A stretch of 64,000 bases of DNA from Mortierella sp. BCC40632 (GCA_011634665.1 WAEK01000010.1:124001-188000), one strand, 5' to 3'. Shown: positions 23,675 to 35,919, numbered from the stretch's first letter. Made by a program: numbers and translations. Notes: a model not told the origin generated them from the sequence alone.

Positions 23675-23822
23675 TATATAAACCCGGCAACCCTCGACCC
23701 AATTCCTATCTTCATCCTCACACTCATCTTCACAGCTTCCACAGCAACTCCTTCCCTCTCCTCACCTCTCTGTCTCCAGCTCAAACAACCGTCTCCTCTC
23801 CTCTCTCACCACTCTTTCTAAA
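23675..23822 (+). promoter_or_regulatory. TATA box and CT-rich leader of secreted protein gene
   Basis: A consensus TATATAAA lies at 23675-23682, 141 bp upstream of the start codon. It is followed by a pyrimidine-rich leader with runs of CTCTC and CACT up to the ATG. This arrangement is typical of strongly expressed fungal genes. The transcription start would be expected near 23710. Confidence 0.65.
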
Positions 23823-24533
23823 ATGAAGTTCACCGCCTTCGTACCCGCCATCCTCGCCATCGCCACCTTTGTCCAGGGTGCTGCCATCGACGTCAGTAAA
23901 ACCGACTCCAGAATCAGTGTTGCGAAGCGCAGCGACAAGACTGTTGATGCTCTTATCAAGGTCTATGCCGATGTCGTTGCTGACGCCGAGGTCAAGGCCC
24001 ACGCCGAGGTCCATGCCTCTGTCTGCGCCGACATCATTGTTGAAGCCCACGCCGATGTCGATGTTCTTAGCCTCATCAAAATCAAGGCCGATGTTGACAA
24101 GCTCAAGGTTCAGGCAAAGATTGACATCGATGCTGAAGTCGATGCCTACATCAAGGCCCACTTGAAGCTCAACGTCAAGGCTGAGATCGCTGCCATCGTC
24201 AAGGGAGTTGTTCTTGACCTTTGCCACTCGGATGATGCCTGCATCAAGGTCAACATTAAGAAGATCCACAAAGCTATCCTTGCCAAGATTGATGCTTCTA
24301 TCCGTGTCAAGATTGAGAAGCTCGTTGTTGACGTCAAGGCCCACATCAGGATCCGCGCCAAGGTCATCATTGATAACCTCATCGTTAAGCTCGGTCTCGT
24401 AAATGCTAAGGTCAATGCTAAGGTCACCGTCCGCTCTGACATTGATGTCTGCGTCAAGGTTGTTGTCAAGGCCTGCATTGATGTCTTTGCCAAGGTCTGG
24501 GTGAAGGTCCAGAAGTTGGTTGTCAATCTCTAA
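23823..24533 (+). CDS. Secreted amphipathic Val/Lys/Ala/Asp-rich protein
   Basis: Intronless, 236 residues. A signal peptide is evident: MKFTAFVPAILAIATFVQG, with cleavage probably just after the following Ala residues. The mature chain is made of short hydrophobic and charged alternations such as VKAHAEVHASVCADII and VNAKVNAKVTV, built mostly from Val, Ile, Lys, Ala and Asp, with no aromatic core to speak of. Five or so Cys are spread singly or in pairs (SVCAD, DLCHSDDAC, DVCVKVVVKAC). I recognise no family. The codons are strongly biased to GTC, GCC, ATC and AAG, and a TATA box precedes it, so it is probably abundant. Surface-active, cell-wall or secreted small-protein roles are guesses. 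Confidence 0.8.
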   Translation: MKFTAFVPAILAIATFVQGAAIDVSKTDSRISVAKRSDKTVDALIKVYADVVADAEVKAHAEVHASVCADIIVEAHADVDVLSLIKIKADVDKLKVQAKIDIDAEVDAYIKAHLKLNVKAEIAAIVKGVVLDLCHSDDACIKVNIKKIHKAILAKIDASIRVKIEKLVVDVKAHIRIRAKVIIDNLIVKLGLVNAKVNAKVTVRSDIDVCVKVVVKACIDVFAKVWVKVQKLVVNL

Positions 24534-24949
24534 AGGCTTCCTCCCTCAGCCTTGCTCCTCCAACCCCCCCCCGATACCATTCCCCCTGAGACAGAGTTGA
24601 ACCCGAACCCGTTCCTAGCCCCACCCTAATCCCCGCCTACTCCTTCGCCTCGACCCCAATGTTCTCCCTTGGGGTCTTCCGAACTAGTCTTTTCTAATAC
24701 TATAGGCGGACCTATGCCTTAGCTAGAGAAAATAAACATTCTTCAATCTTCGATATTTGTGTAAATGCTTTTTTTTTATAACATGGAAAGGGCGTAGTAT
24801 ATTCATGAGAGCTGTAGTACGAGTAGGGAGAGGGAGAGGGGGGTGAGAGGATGGAAACCAGCATAATCAAAAGAAAGAAACCCGCTCAGTCCTTAAAGAG
24901 ACGGACGCGGCTCGAGGACCTGAGCCAGGAAAGAGTTGGGGAGGTGCAC
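24534..24949. other. Spacer between convergent genes
   Basis: Carries the 3' flank of the secreted-protein gene (a polyadenylation-like AATAAA at about 24731) and the 3' flank of ATP1. No gene. Confidence 0.55.
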
Positions 24950-27303
24950 TTAGAAGTTCTTGGTGAACTCGGTGGTGACATCCTTGAGCTTGGCAAAGGT
25001 CTCGGGGGTCAAATCGCCCGAGATGCGGATCTCGTCAAGGAGAGCAGAGTGGCTGGCAACCAAGTGGGGGATGAAGGCACGCTCGTACTCGCCAACACGG
25101 TTGACGGGGATCTTGTCAAGGAAACCGTTGACACCGGCAAAGACGATGGCAACCTGGTGCTCAACGGGGAGAGGCTTGTACTGGGGCTGCTTGAGCAACT
25201 CGGTGAGACGGGCACCACGGTTGAGCAAGAACTGGGTGGAGGCATCCAAATCGGAACCGAACTGGGCGAAAGCAGCAACCTCACGGTACTGGGCAAGGTA
25301 CAACTTCATGGAACCAGCAATCTTCTTCATGGACTTGGTCTGGGCGTGCGAACCGACACGCGAGACGGAAAGACCGACGTTAATGGCGGGACGGATACCC
25401 TTGAAGAACAACTCGGCCTCCAAGAAGATCTGACCGTCAGTAATGGAAATGACGTTGGTGGGAATGTAAGCGGACACATCTCCTCCCTGGGTCTCAATGA
25501 TGGGAAGAGCGGTCATGGAACCACCACCGAGCTTGCGGTTCATCTTGGCAGAGCGCTCCAAAAGACGCGAGTGAAGGTAGAAGACATCACCGGGGTAGGC
25601 CTCACGACCGGGGGGACGACGAAGCAAAAGCGACATCTGACGGTAGGCAACGGCCTGCTTGGACAAATCATCAAAGACGATCAAGGAGTGCTTGCCGTTG
25701 TCACGGAAGTACTCACCGACAGCGCATCCCGAGAAGGGAGCGAGGTACTGAAGGGGAGCAGCCTCGGAGGCGGTGGCAGCAACGACGACGGAGTACTTCA
25801 TGGCATCGTTCTCCTCAAGGGTCTGGACGAACTGAGCGACAGTGGAACGCTTCTGACCGACAGCGACGTAGACACAGTACAACTTCTTGTTCTCCTCCTT
25901 GCCATCGTTCCACTTCTTCTGGTTGAGGATGGTGTCCAAGGCGACGGAGGTCTTACCGGTCTGACGATCACCAATAATCAACTCACGCTGACCACGACCG
26001 ACGGGGACCATGGAGTCAATGCACTTGATACCAGTCAACATGGGCTCACGGACGGACTCACGGGGAAGAATACCGGGAGCCTTGACCTGGGCACGGCGGC
26101 GCTCGGTGGCGGCAATGGGGCCCTTGCCGTCGATGGGGTTACCGAGGGCATCGATGACACGACCCAAAAGGGCCTCACCGACGGGGAGATCGACAATGTT
26201 ACCGGTACGCTTGACGGTATCACCCTCACGAATGAGACGATCGTTACCGAAGACGACAATACCGACGTTGTCGGGCTCCAAGTTCATGGCCATACCCTAC
26301 AATAAAAGAAGAAAAACGTAGAAATACACATAAAAGAAAAAAGGGCAATTGGAGAATCAAAGAGTTAACAGTCAGCAAAAGGGTCATTGATTCGACTATA
26401 CTCCACTTTAGCCCAGCAATTGGGATTCTATCAACAGAGATTGTCCATGAATCCAGCAAGTGGTTTACCTTGACACCGCTGGAGAACTCAACCATCTCCT
26501 CGGCCTGGCAGTTCTTCAAACCATAGACACGGGCAATACCGTCTCCAATGGACAAGACACGACCGGTCTCCTGGATGTCGACGTTGGAGCTGAGGCCGTT
26601 GATGCGGTCCTCGAGGATAGAGGTGACCTCAGAGGTGGCTGTATCCAGAACAAGAGAAAAAGAGATATCCATGAGTGATGTGTTGCAAGACATTGACAAG
26701 GCAGACAAGTCCAGAGAGAGAGAAAGAAAGAGTCCTGTAGTACGTACCAGGCTTAGCGGTAGCATAGTTGCGGAGAGCAGAGATGGCGCCGACGTTGGCA
26801 CGGACCTGTTTCGAGAAGTCGCGTAAGAGAAGGAAGAAGGTATCAGGTTAGTAAACCAATCTCTCTTTCTCTCTCCTCCTCCTCCTCCTGTGAAAGTCGC
26901 ACGGTAATAGTGTGCTCTGAAAGATAAATAATTATTGGGCCGTCCCAGACCCGACCAGTCCCGAACAAGAGCGTGCGTATCCAAAAAAGAGAGATCCCGC
27001 GTCTCTTGCCCAAGAGCAAGTAAACAGATCCTGTGTCATCATCTAGAAGACATATGCGTGATGCCATCTGTCTACCAGAGACGCGCCTGATCAATGTCTG
27101 GGAAGGAGACAGACAGCCCAGGCACCTCCTCCCTTCCGCTTCAATCAGAGAGAAATCTCTCTTTTTTCTCAAGTAGGGTGTCGCTCCTCTCGATAACAAT
27201 CCCTTCCTGACTCTTTGTTCCACAATAACCATCTGAAGGGTCAAGGTGTATCATCGAGTCTTGGCTGGGGACTGCACGGACAAGGACGTGAGAAATCGGT
27301 TGA

Positions 27304-27336
<33 letters not shown>

Positions 27337-27750
27337 GATGAAAAATCACTCGACTCTGTGTCAAAGGGAGCGAGTAGGATTAAACAGGGTCGTCATCAAG
27401 AAGACACGCGTGTGTCGACTGAGGGCAAGGGAGAGTGAGACCGGGTCGAATAATAAATGATCCATCCTGGCCAAGCACATATATTTTCTTTGAATGAGAA
27501 ATGGCATGGGTAACCAGCAGAGGAGGAGTGTGTGTTGGGGGAGAGGGGAGAGAAAAGCTGTTGATTGACCCCTCCCAATATGTTTTTTTTTTTTTTTGAG
27601 AAAGGGAAAGAATCGGATAGGCGAGATCGGGGATGATTCGGCAGTTGAGATATTGAAGTCGTGCATCCTCTGGACAACACATACCACGGGGGAGCTACGG
27701 GCCAAGGCAATGGCAGCGGGGCGAGCAGCGCGGCTAAGCGATCTAAGCAT
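24950..27750 (-). CDS. ATP1: Mitochondrial F1 ATP synthase alpha subunit
   Basis: Alpha subunit of F1-ATPase in the mitochondrial matrix. Four exons: 27750-27685, 26805-26748, 26638-26469 and 26296-24950, giving 546 residues, the family length. The first exon encodes an Arg/Ala-rich presequence starting [19 protein letters not shown]. Core motifs: ILEDRINGL near the N-terminus, P-loop [15 protein letters not shown], the [20 protein letters not shown] segment, and the alpha-subunit signature [14 protein letters not shown]. The first intron is 879 bp. Codon use is strongly biased, so the opposite strand is open for 484 codons; that is a shadow. Confidence 0.97.
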
Positions 27751-29664
27751 GGCGAATAGATATGATGAGGAGAGGGGAGAGGGAGAGATGCGGATCGAGG
27801 ATGGTGGCTAGAACCCGAAAAAGAAAACAGCTGTGGCAGCACCATGGTTACTCGGGCGACTTGGTGGTTACGGTGACGTATTTAAATCGAAAATTAACTT
27901 GCTGCTCTCTCTTTCTTTATATCGTTAGAACGCTAGAAAAAAGACCATGGAGCCAAGTAAGTCAACCTGAAAATGGCCTTAGAGTCGCCTTCGTTTTACA
28001 TGGGGTATCTCTTAAAAGTGCTACTCATGGACAAGAGCTCTAAGCACTCGGGTCATTCATAGACATAGAAGGTCAAGATACCCAACATCAAACGTGCACT
28101 TCTCTGTTCTACTCTCGCGCGTATTCTTCTCCTTTCTCTTGCGCAACTGTAGTCGCGTCTTCCTACACTCACCACAACTCAAGGGCGGATTTTATCTGAG
28201 GTCCACAAAAAAAAAAAAAAGAGGAGGAAGAGTTGTGTGGCAGCATGCCGTTTCTCTTCATAGGTCCCAGCCGTGGAACCGTCCTATACTGACACTTAAT
28301 TATGATTCTGGTTTAGCGCATTCATCAGCTCTATGCTACTCCACCGATTTGATCCGTTCAACAATACGCTCATGTCTATGAAGGCCAACACTTGTGAGTC
28401 CTCTTGCCATGAATACTAATATGACTTTCTGCACCTCTGCCACTTGATCCACACACAGACATATGAACCAAAAGCTGAGGATCCTAGATCTTGGGACGAC
28501 TTGTGTGTAATTCTAGCTAGTCCAATGGTAGATACATCTGCATATGTCATCTACATTATCCAGCATTTTCCCCTGATATTCTGCCAGCAGGTGTACTATT
28601 GGTCGAGTAATAGAGCATCCTCTCGTCAGTAGAGAGCTCCCTCTGGGACCTTTTTGTCCACGACTGTTGATGGTGCAGATTTTCGGAGAGAGACCTGGGA
28701 TACGCAGGTCTCTAGGCCGTCCCTTGCGACACCGAGTGCCTAGTATGCCTCAGCTTCATCCATAGCATGTGCCAACCATCCCAATAAAGCTCTTCAGCGC
28801 ACCACGAACCTCGATGTGGGACAGTCAGCGGATAAAATTTATTGATGCTGTAGCATGCCAGCACTTGACCCGCTCACCGTCTTGCGGTATTCTTTGTGCA
28901 TACACATGCATTCATGCAACCATTCAGCAACAAAACATCGGTCGCACAAAGGAGGCAAAGCTTCAAAGCTTATCGGGTACGATTGGTCTCGATGTCGTCG
29001 CCTTAGGAGCGGCTTCTCACGGTCCTTGACTACTAAATAAAGTTGCTTTAGTCTTGCTAGATGATTTTACGGCAAGATGTTGGTTGCAACTAGAAAACAA
29101 AGCGCACATTTAGTTGCGAGACCATCCTGCGTCTGTCCTGTTAGATTGTTGGACTAGGATACTTATCAGAACATGAGCTGCGACTATGCTGATGGAAGAT
29201 CAAAAAAAGACGCTCCACAACCGAGTCTCGACATCCTTCTGCCTCTGACCCACCACTGGTAGCTCTCGTTGACTTTACTTCCGTCTCTGATTTTACCTTG
29301 ATGTGGTGCTTCTTTAACTGTGGTGTCCGAATTCAGAATATCCCAGACTTTCCTTTTCTTTAGCTCAATTCCTTCCATCAGTCTTGCATTATCTTTCACG
29401 CTTTTTTTTTTTTTTTTTTTTCATCGATAAAAAAGAACCCCAATTTTGCTCCTTCTGCTTCTCATCATAACACTCACAGTCCAAAATCTAGTTAATCAAC
29501 TTTGCTTGCTCCTGCGTCTGCATCTTCTACTTTTGCCCATCTCCTCGTCACAACTTTCAAACCACTATCACCAAATCACTTGACCGCTTCCCATTCACAA
29601 GACCGCACTCCCTACCAAGGAAATATCTGCCACAATCCTATTCTTCATTCAACTCACTTTAACA
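27751..29664. other. Gene-poor spacer upstream of ATP1
   Basis: About 1.9 kb holding the ATP1 promoter on its left side. No open frame stands out, and no tRNA or repeat array was seen besides short A and T tracts. Confidence 0.5.
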
Positions 29665-30006
29665 ATGACATCTGGAAAAATCATCTCCGCACTCTTTGTC
29701 CTCATGATGGCCGTCCGCTTCCGCGCAATCTTGCGTAGATATTTGCCTCCGAAAAATACCCATGCCCTAGCGTTGTCACTTTTTGCAAGTCGAGGGCTTG
29801 CCTTAAGCACCCAAACCCTATTTTCATGGAGATTTATCCCAAATGCCTTGGTGGAAACACTCAGTGCCAGCGGAGGTGCCAATGCAAAGCTTGATCGTAT
29901 TATATCAATAAAAGACCACAGTGGGTATACTCCTGTTAACGCAATCACGATGTCCCATGCGCCCCATGTGCTCTCTGGATTCTGGTCTTCTCTATCTCTC
30001 TCGTAA
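29665..30006 (+). CDS. Possible small unrecognised protein
   Basis: A 113-residue frame that starts after a long CT-rich leader of the kind seen before real genes here. The N-terminus is hydrophobic (SGKIISALFVLMMAVRF) and could be a signal or membrane segment, followed by a basic run. No conserved motif was recognised and no splice sites are needed. It may be a small gene or chance. Confidence 0.25.
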   Translation: MTSGKIISALFVLMMAVRFRAILRRYLPPKNTHALALSLFASRGLALSTQTLFSWRFIPNALVETLSASGGANAKLDRIISIKDHSGYTPVNAITMSHAPHVLSGFWSSLSLS

Positions 30007-31758
30007 ATCCTCTCCCCCCTATTGCTTAGCGATGTTCAAAGACTCACTCAAGCTCTGTTCTTTCAATTGGATTTGATGGGTACAACCCTTTGACTTATTA
30101 ACATATCATATTATATTACTTTCGACGTATTCCATTTGGCTATGGCCTGAGCCCATGTCGTCCATCAACTTACTTTCTAGAAGTTCGTCATAAGCATCAC
30201 CAACAGGCGTACCATCTATTTCTCCCTTTAGTGTAATAATATCGATTGAGAAAGCAAGAGTCTAATCATTGGTGAGTCTCAGCGACTCTTTTCCATGTTT
30301 AAGCTTATCTATCACCTCTGCTTTGCAACATCCTGCTCCATGGCGATGAGCAGAATTGATTGACCCTTGGGCTAGAGAATTCAGAGATTTTTCTCTACCC
30401 AAAGGTGTAGTTGTTGGCGACTTTAAAAAAGTTTCATTTTTAAATGATTAACCAAAATACTGCTCACACTTTCATCGTGTTCGTTCTTTTTTTCTCTGGG
30501 TCGACATCCTTTCGCCAAGACTTCCCACCTTTATTTATCATAATCAGCAGTCAAAACGGGTCGGCTATACTCAAGTACCTTATTGTGAGATTTTCTCATC
30601 TCTTGAGTCTACATTCCTTCCGCATCCAAGTCGAATAGCTCCCATATCCCTCCCTGTCCGAAATTGTACCTTCTCGCATTGGCGAGGTATTTGCCGAGGA
30701 GAATCCTGAGGCCCTATTGATGAGGAAAAGAGAGAAGATAGCGGGGGCGACGAGTTGTTGGATGAATATTTCAGAACTCTCCTAATCAAAGTGAAGGCCA
30801 GCACACCCTTCAAAAGGTCAATGAATTGATCTTCCGTCAAAGGCATTGGTGTCCTCCTTTGACGACAAACTACGACTTGACCAAAGTCTGGAAAGAATTA
30901 TGCCACTGGTGCATTCGGATCGTCCCCAAGGAGTCACCCTCCTGCCTAACTCTCATCCGATACAAAAAAAAAAATAGCCAATACTATTGCAGGCCATATT
31001 AATCCTACAGAGAATGGAGCCTGTCGACCAAGGAGTCTAGGTCGCCAGGGAGCATGGGTCCAATTCAGGCGTCAGAAGACTAAAAATAGACCCAATGCTA
31101 CCCGATACTATCCAAATACCCCGATAAGAGAGGAATAATTTACCAAAGCAACTCTCATGGCAAAGAAACAGCAATCTTTCTATCTCTCCGTCACCCATCA
31201 GAGCCAAGAGATCATTAGTGTTGTCCATACCCCTTCAAGAGTCCTTTAGCAGGGGCCAAGACTTTCTGGACTCATCTGCCTGAGAGGATCCGACCATGGG
31301 CTTTAACGATTGTTGATTATCTGGTAATGTCATGGGAGGAGTAGGCGATTCAGGTACAATAGACAATCTGCTTGAATTTTTCCAAACTGTGGTATAGTAA
31401 GCAGTCAACCGATGTACAGAGAGAGACACCCGAATCTCTAATTCAAATCCATAGCTTCTTTGAGTCGCTCACTCTTACTGAATGTTACTGCTTTTACGGA
31501 AAACGAAACGAACCTGTTCCTGGAGACGAACTCTCCATTCATGGCGATCGTATAAAGGAAAAAAGAATGATCAACTAAGGCCCGTTTTATAGTCAAGGAG
31601 AAGAGAGACGATAGACTGTCTGATTCTCTCTAGTCTTTTGTCTGTTTTTGTTCTTTTGCAGTCCATTTCTTAGCTGAACTATCCTTTGGACTAATGGTAA
31701 AACCTTTTTTTTTTTTTTTTTTTTTTTTTTAGTGATTTAACGAGAGGTTTATTCATCA
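30007..31758. other. Spacer with possible decayed coding remnants
   Basis: Minus-strand frames at 31429-31235 and 31228-31037 are in the same frame, separated by one stop codon, and read like protein (NTNDLLALMGDGEIERLLFL). Another at 30846-30580 starts LTEDQFIDLLKGVLAFTLIR. They may be remnants of one gene. A T tract of about 26 lies at 31706-31731. Nothing firmer can be said. Confidence 0.3.
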
Positions 31759-32447
31759 TCACACAATAAGGTAGGCAAAAACACCAGAAAGAGCTAGCAC
31801 CAATGCTGTGACGAAACCTGCGGGAAGTACGAATGGGGCCGCGTTCGAGTTCTTGCCAACAACGGGATCATCTCTCCTTTGCAGTTCCCGCTTGCTCGAT
31901 CCCTTTTTGTGCTTTTCAATTGTGAACGCTTCTGACTCGTAGATTGGTTGACCACCGTCATTCGAGAACTGGATATAGAAGCCCTATGTTGTTCAGAGAA
32001 AAGAAAGAAAGAAAAAAAAAAAGTCAGTTTCCTTGTCAGCACTTGGTTGGGACAAGCCTCAGCGGATGCAAGTGTACAGTAGTAATAGCTAGTCATTCTG
32101 GCACTTTGGAACTGTACCTTGCCGTATTGAACCATATCCTTTGGAACCGTAAACGACAGCTTGGAGTCTGTGGTGTAGTGCGCGTTAATCTCGGCCACCA
32201 CCCCATCTGTGAGGCATATGTCGCCGCCATTGCATTGGGCGCCGATGACTGTAAGGAGAACCCTCCAGGCCTTTACGTTATCGTTATGGTCGTCTGTCAC
32301 CTCAATATCATATGTTTTACCAGGGCACCATTTGGTGGAGGCGTGGGGTTTGGTGATGACAATCTTGGCCGACACAAGCGAGAAGAGGCAGCACTCAAGG
32401 AGGACGAGAGCGAATAGTGCGAGACGTCTGGCTGAACTGGGGTGCAT
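31759..32447 (-). CDS. GPI-anchored KRE9/KNH-like wall protein
   Basis: Two exons, 32447-32118 and 31983-31759, give 184 residues; the join reads GKGFYIQFSNDGGQPIYESE, which is natural for the family. The N-terminus is a signal peptide ending LFSLVSA, followed by KIVITKPHASTKWCPGKTYD, the start of the beta-sandwich typical of Kre9/Knh1-type extracellular proteins. A Lys/Arg-rich linker precedes a C-terminal signal for a GPI anchor: a small-residue site (NSNAA) and a hydrophobic tail to the stop. It should sit on the plasma membrane or wall; function in beta-glucan assembly is inferred from the family and is not certain. Paired Cys (AQCNGGDIC) suggest a disulphide. Confidence 0.78.
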
Positions 32448-34019
32448 TGTTGCTGCTGTTGTTGTTTTTTTTTGCTGTTGTCGTTTGAGGTTGTGAGAGT
32501 GACAGCAGGTGTCGAGGAGGACGGGCTTTTCTTCTTTTCTGCTCTTAGCCCCGTTGGAACGTTGGAGAAGACAGCTGATTGGGATTAGACGACTATCGAC
32601 GAACAGTAGGAGCGACACGGGAGAAGGTAAGAATGTAGGAGACAGGTTGCTGACAGGAAGAGAACAAAGAGTGCGAGTCCGGAAAGAAGGGTCTTTTTGG
32701 TGAGTCCAATCCCCTTATATGCTCATTTTCTCCCATGCCCGTGAACCTCGTTATCACAACAGCGCTGGGTCTGCTGGGCTGGGTCTGCTGGCTGTGTCTG
32801 CTGGCAGGAAGGAAAATAAAGGAGTGAGCGGCTTCTTGCGCTTGATCCGCTCTGGCGTGTTATGCACGACGGATGCGAGAGCAAAGGGGTGGAGGTGTGG
32901 AATGGGAATGAGAATTTGGGACGAGAAAATGAGAATGGGCTGACTACTGCTGGAAATGAAAAAGAAAGAAGGAAAGAATGAGTGCGCATCATCCCCCCTC
33001 TCCTTCCCCTGCAGCTCTGAATGACCAAACAGCCACCTCCATCCGGGCGAGAGCCTCCTGTTCCTTCTTCCTCTCCCCTTCAGTTCCAGGGTGTCAGCAG
33101 TGGGTGGGACGGTGGAACCTATTCCATCCAGTCAGCGAACGAGGACGAGGATGATGTGATGGTGGGAACAGGCCACTTTCCTTGGCATGCCTGTAACTAT
33201 TTATTGTTGTTTTTACTTCTATCTAGGCCTTGTTGAAGAGAGCGCTGTAGTGCTTGTCTGTGTAGGCTGTAACCCTCTCTCTCCACTACGCCTACGCCGA
33301 TGATGCTTCGCCTTCCTATCCCTCCGTTTGGCCAAGTCGTCTACAGATTTATAGGATCATAGCTCTCATCCATGTCCAGACTCCGCACCGCAGTAGCCAC
33401 GCCCGTTGGTCGGCAGAGAAGAGTTGTGCCCAGGCGACTTTCCTACTTGGTGCCTCTCCATCTCACCCACCTGTCCCTTCCACACTCTTACCCTTCTCTT
33501 CCCCCTTTGCTCCATTCCTCAAGCCATGCTGCACCAAAAGGGCATGACCCTGTGCTGTCTGCCATAGTGTTACAAGTCTGTGGCCAATCAAAGACTCATT
33601 CTGGGCTCTTCTTAGCCATCTTTATCTCTTCCCCTTCCTCTTCCTCGACCACTCCATCCTTCTTCTCCTCTGTTACCTCTTTTCAGCTACCACAAGCCAT
33701 TAGATCATTGTGCTCCAAACCAACCAGAAGAAAAGAGATCGAGCCGAAACTAGGGGGCGACAAAGGCAGGATTTTTTTTTATTTTTTATTATATACAGCT
33801 GTTAGGGTGCTCTATGTGGGTGGATCTTATCAACCATGCTCCTTGTAAGCTGAGGATTGGTGATTTTTTTTTTATGTCCTGCGATAAATATAATATAGCA
33901 TTTGAGTGAAGAGTCACTAGAGGGCGCAGGCTCGGATGCAAGGAGTCCATTGGCTTTCTTAACTGCTTTGCCTCCCACCCCATTATTTTTTTTTTTTTTT
34001 TTGTCCTTTCTTCGTTTCT
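32448..34019. other. Gene-poor spacer
   Basis: About 1.6 kb between the KRE9-like start and the MBF1 stop. CT-rich stretches keep short frames open, such as 33021-33236 and 33372-33848 on the plus strand, but none has a recognisable motif. T tracts occur near 33860 and 33985. Confidence 0.5.
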
Positions 34020-34617
34020 TTACTTCTTTCCGTAGGTCAAGGGCGAGCCAATCTCCTTGCCACGAAGCTTGACTCCGAGGGCACGCTCGAGCTTTCCGAG
34101 GATTTGCTGGTTAGGGACAGCACGGCCGGCCTCGTAGTCGTTGATCTGGATGCAGTCAACAGTGGTACAAAGCAGGGGATTGTGTTAGTTCCATCAACTG
34201 TCAGTAGGCCAAAGCAGAAGCCTCCCCAAAAAGTGCTTGGTTCAGGGCAGAAAAAAAAACAAGGGCCTGTGCTAAAAAGACATGGCAAGTGACACTTACG
34301 ACGGTCTGCTTCTCGTTGACCTTGACACCAAGCTCCTTCTGGTTCATCTTCAACTCAATGCGAGCCTTGGCAATAGCCTTGCCGACATCCATGGAGACGG
34401 CCTTGGGGGCAATGATCTCCTCCGACTCTGCGACCTTGGCGATGCGACGGAAATCAGTGCCAGTGTGTCCAGCATTGGAGAGGACCTTGCGTTCTGTGGA
34501 GACGACAGCACCTGAACGACGAGCAGCATTGACGTCGGATTCAGAGCGGGAGACCTTGGAGTGCTCAGAGCGCTTGCGAAGAACAATGTCTTCATCCCAG
34601 CCAACGTTTCCAGACAT
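34020..34617 (-). CDS. MBF1: Multiprotein bridging factor 1
   Basis: Transcriptional co-activator linking bZIP activators (Gcn4 type) to TBP, also involved in ribosome-collision responses. Exons 34617-34300 and 34145-34020 give 147 residues, the family length. The N-terminal MBF1 domain begins [15 protein letters not shown] and the C-terminal helix-turn-helix reads [20 protein letters not shown], then [20 protein letters not shown] and KLRGKEIG. The intron (154 bp) falls inside the HTH, phase 0. Confidence 0.95.
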
Positions 34618-34935
34618 GATGATCTTTTTTTTTTGTGGGGTTGAGGGTGTCTTTGAGTAGAGTGTGTGTGGGCGAATGATCGCTAGATGAGCAGTAGATT
34701 AAGGGAGAGTAGCTGATGACAACGTAGAAGAGAAGGAGTAGATCAGAGGTTGGACCAAAACCTTCGATACCCTTCTCTTTTGTACTCATTCATACGTCCA
34801 CGTACAAAAAATTGTGGTGGCGTGCCAGTGTCAGCCCTGGCCATCTGGCCATGCTCCATTCCGCGGACAAAACTCAGTCAACACCTCGTTTGTATTATAC
34901 AGTAAAACCCGAGAAAGCAGTGAAGGCAGGCCACA
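34618..34935. other. MBF1 upstream region
   Basis: 318 bp between the MBF1 start and the POP5 stop, both on the minus strand. It contains a short A/T tract and no open frame of note. Confidence 0.5.
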
Positions 34936-35723
34936 TCATAGCTCCATAGCATTCAAAGTAGCAACAGAAGTCTTGAGGGCTGCACCTAGTTCGTAGTAGG
35001 CCTCGCTATCTTTCTGACGCTCAGCCAATCTTCTTAAAAACAGGATCCTGTCTCGATCATACTGGATGGTCATCAGTTGACAGTGACTAATTGTACCTAA
35101 AGTCCTCAAGGAAGCAAAGTCGAAATGGTCAGAAAGCTGAAGCACCATAAAAAGGAGCCAATTAAACATAGAAATCAGCGGCACATTGACCAATGTGGCC
35201 ATTTACTACTCACCTGCCGTATGAAGGACTTTGATCATACACGAGTTTCCCTTGAGTGCTGTGATGAATGTAAGAGCTCCCCAGAGTATATGCACATCAT
35301 CTCTTGCAACTCTAAGAATCCCAATGTTGGTGTGTGACGAAAAGTATTTCACTATCAAACGACAAGGTATCACATGCGTCAGAGAAAGCACTTTGGTTGC
35401 GGTCCACGACCCAAAGACCCTAGTATTGTGCGAAAGTAAGCTTAGACAGTACATATCATAGACTTGTTGATTAACCCTGCTCCATAGTCGCCAAAGTTCT
35501 CAGAAACGGAATCCCTGATGGCATTCTGAAGGTCCCTGGAAGCCAGCGGTGGAAGGCGATATTGACTCCTGCCAGTGTCTCCAAAAGGGTTGTGATCAGG
35601 ACCATCGGTCAGCTTCGCGACCTCGTTGGCAGTCGATGTGGAAGCTGGGATGGAAGTCCATCCAAGCGGTGTGTCTGAGTAGACGATCTCGAACAAGATG
35701 TAACGGTTCTTGAATCGTACCAT
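34936..35723 (-). CDS. POP5: RNase P/MRP subunit Pop5
   Basis: Protein subunit of the nuclear ribonucleoproteins that process tRNA 5' ends and pre-rRNA. Three exons, 35723-35453, 35351-35214 and 35096-34936, give 189 residues. The start VRFKNRYILFEIVYSD is a Pop5 hallmark. It is followed by SENFGDYGAG, then across intron 1 LKYFSSHTNIGILRVARDD, and TAGGTISHCQLMTIQYDRD across intron 2, all matching human POP5. Its start is 196 bp from the divergent uS15m gene, so the two probably share a promoter. Confidence 0.92.
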
Positions 35724-35919
35724 GGTGGTGCCTCCTTGGTCTGTGGCAATGGCAAAGCAATGAGGCCAACTTGGCGGTCATGTTGAGCTAGAGTGGAGAG
35801 CTCCTCAGTGGCTTTGAATGGATCGGAGACTGCTAGCCTTTACTACACTATCTGTTTATAAGATCGAAGGATCAATTCAGGCCTCCGACCAGCCGTCCTT
35901 CATTATCGCCATCCGCACC
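35724..35919. promoter_or_regulatory. Shared POP5 / uS15m promoter region
   Basis: Only 196 bp separate the two divergent start codons, so both promoters and leaders must lie here. I see no clear TATA box. Confidence 0.55.

Noticed and set aside
23781..24344. 187-residue minus-strand frame over the secreted-protein gene
   Set aside because: Same cause: biased GTC/GCC/AAG codons keep the antisense frame open. The sense strand has the signal peptide, TATA box and leader.
24851..26305. 484-residue plus-strand open frame
   Set aside because: It is exactly antisense to ATP1, whose strong codon bias avoids the codons that would be stops on the other strand. The ATP1 sense protein is unmistakable.
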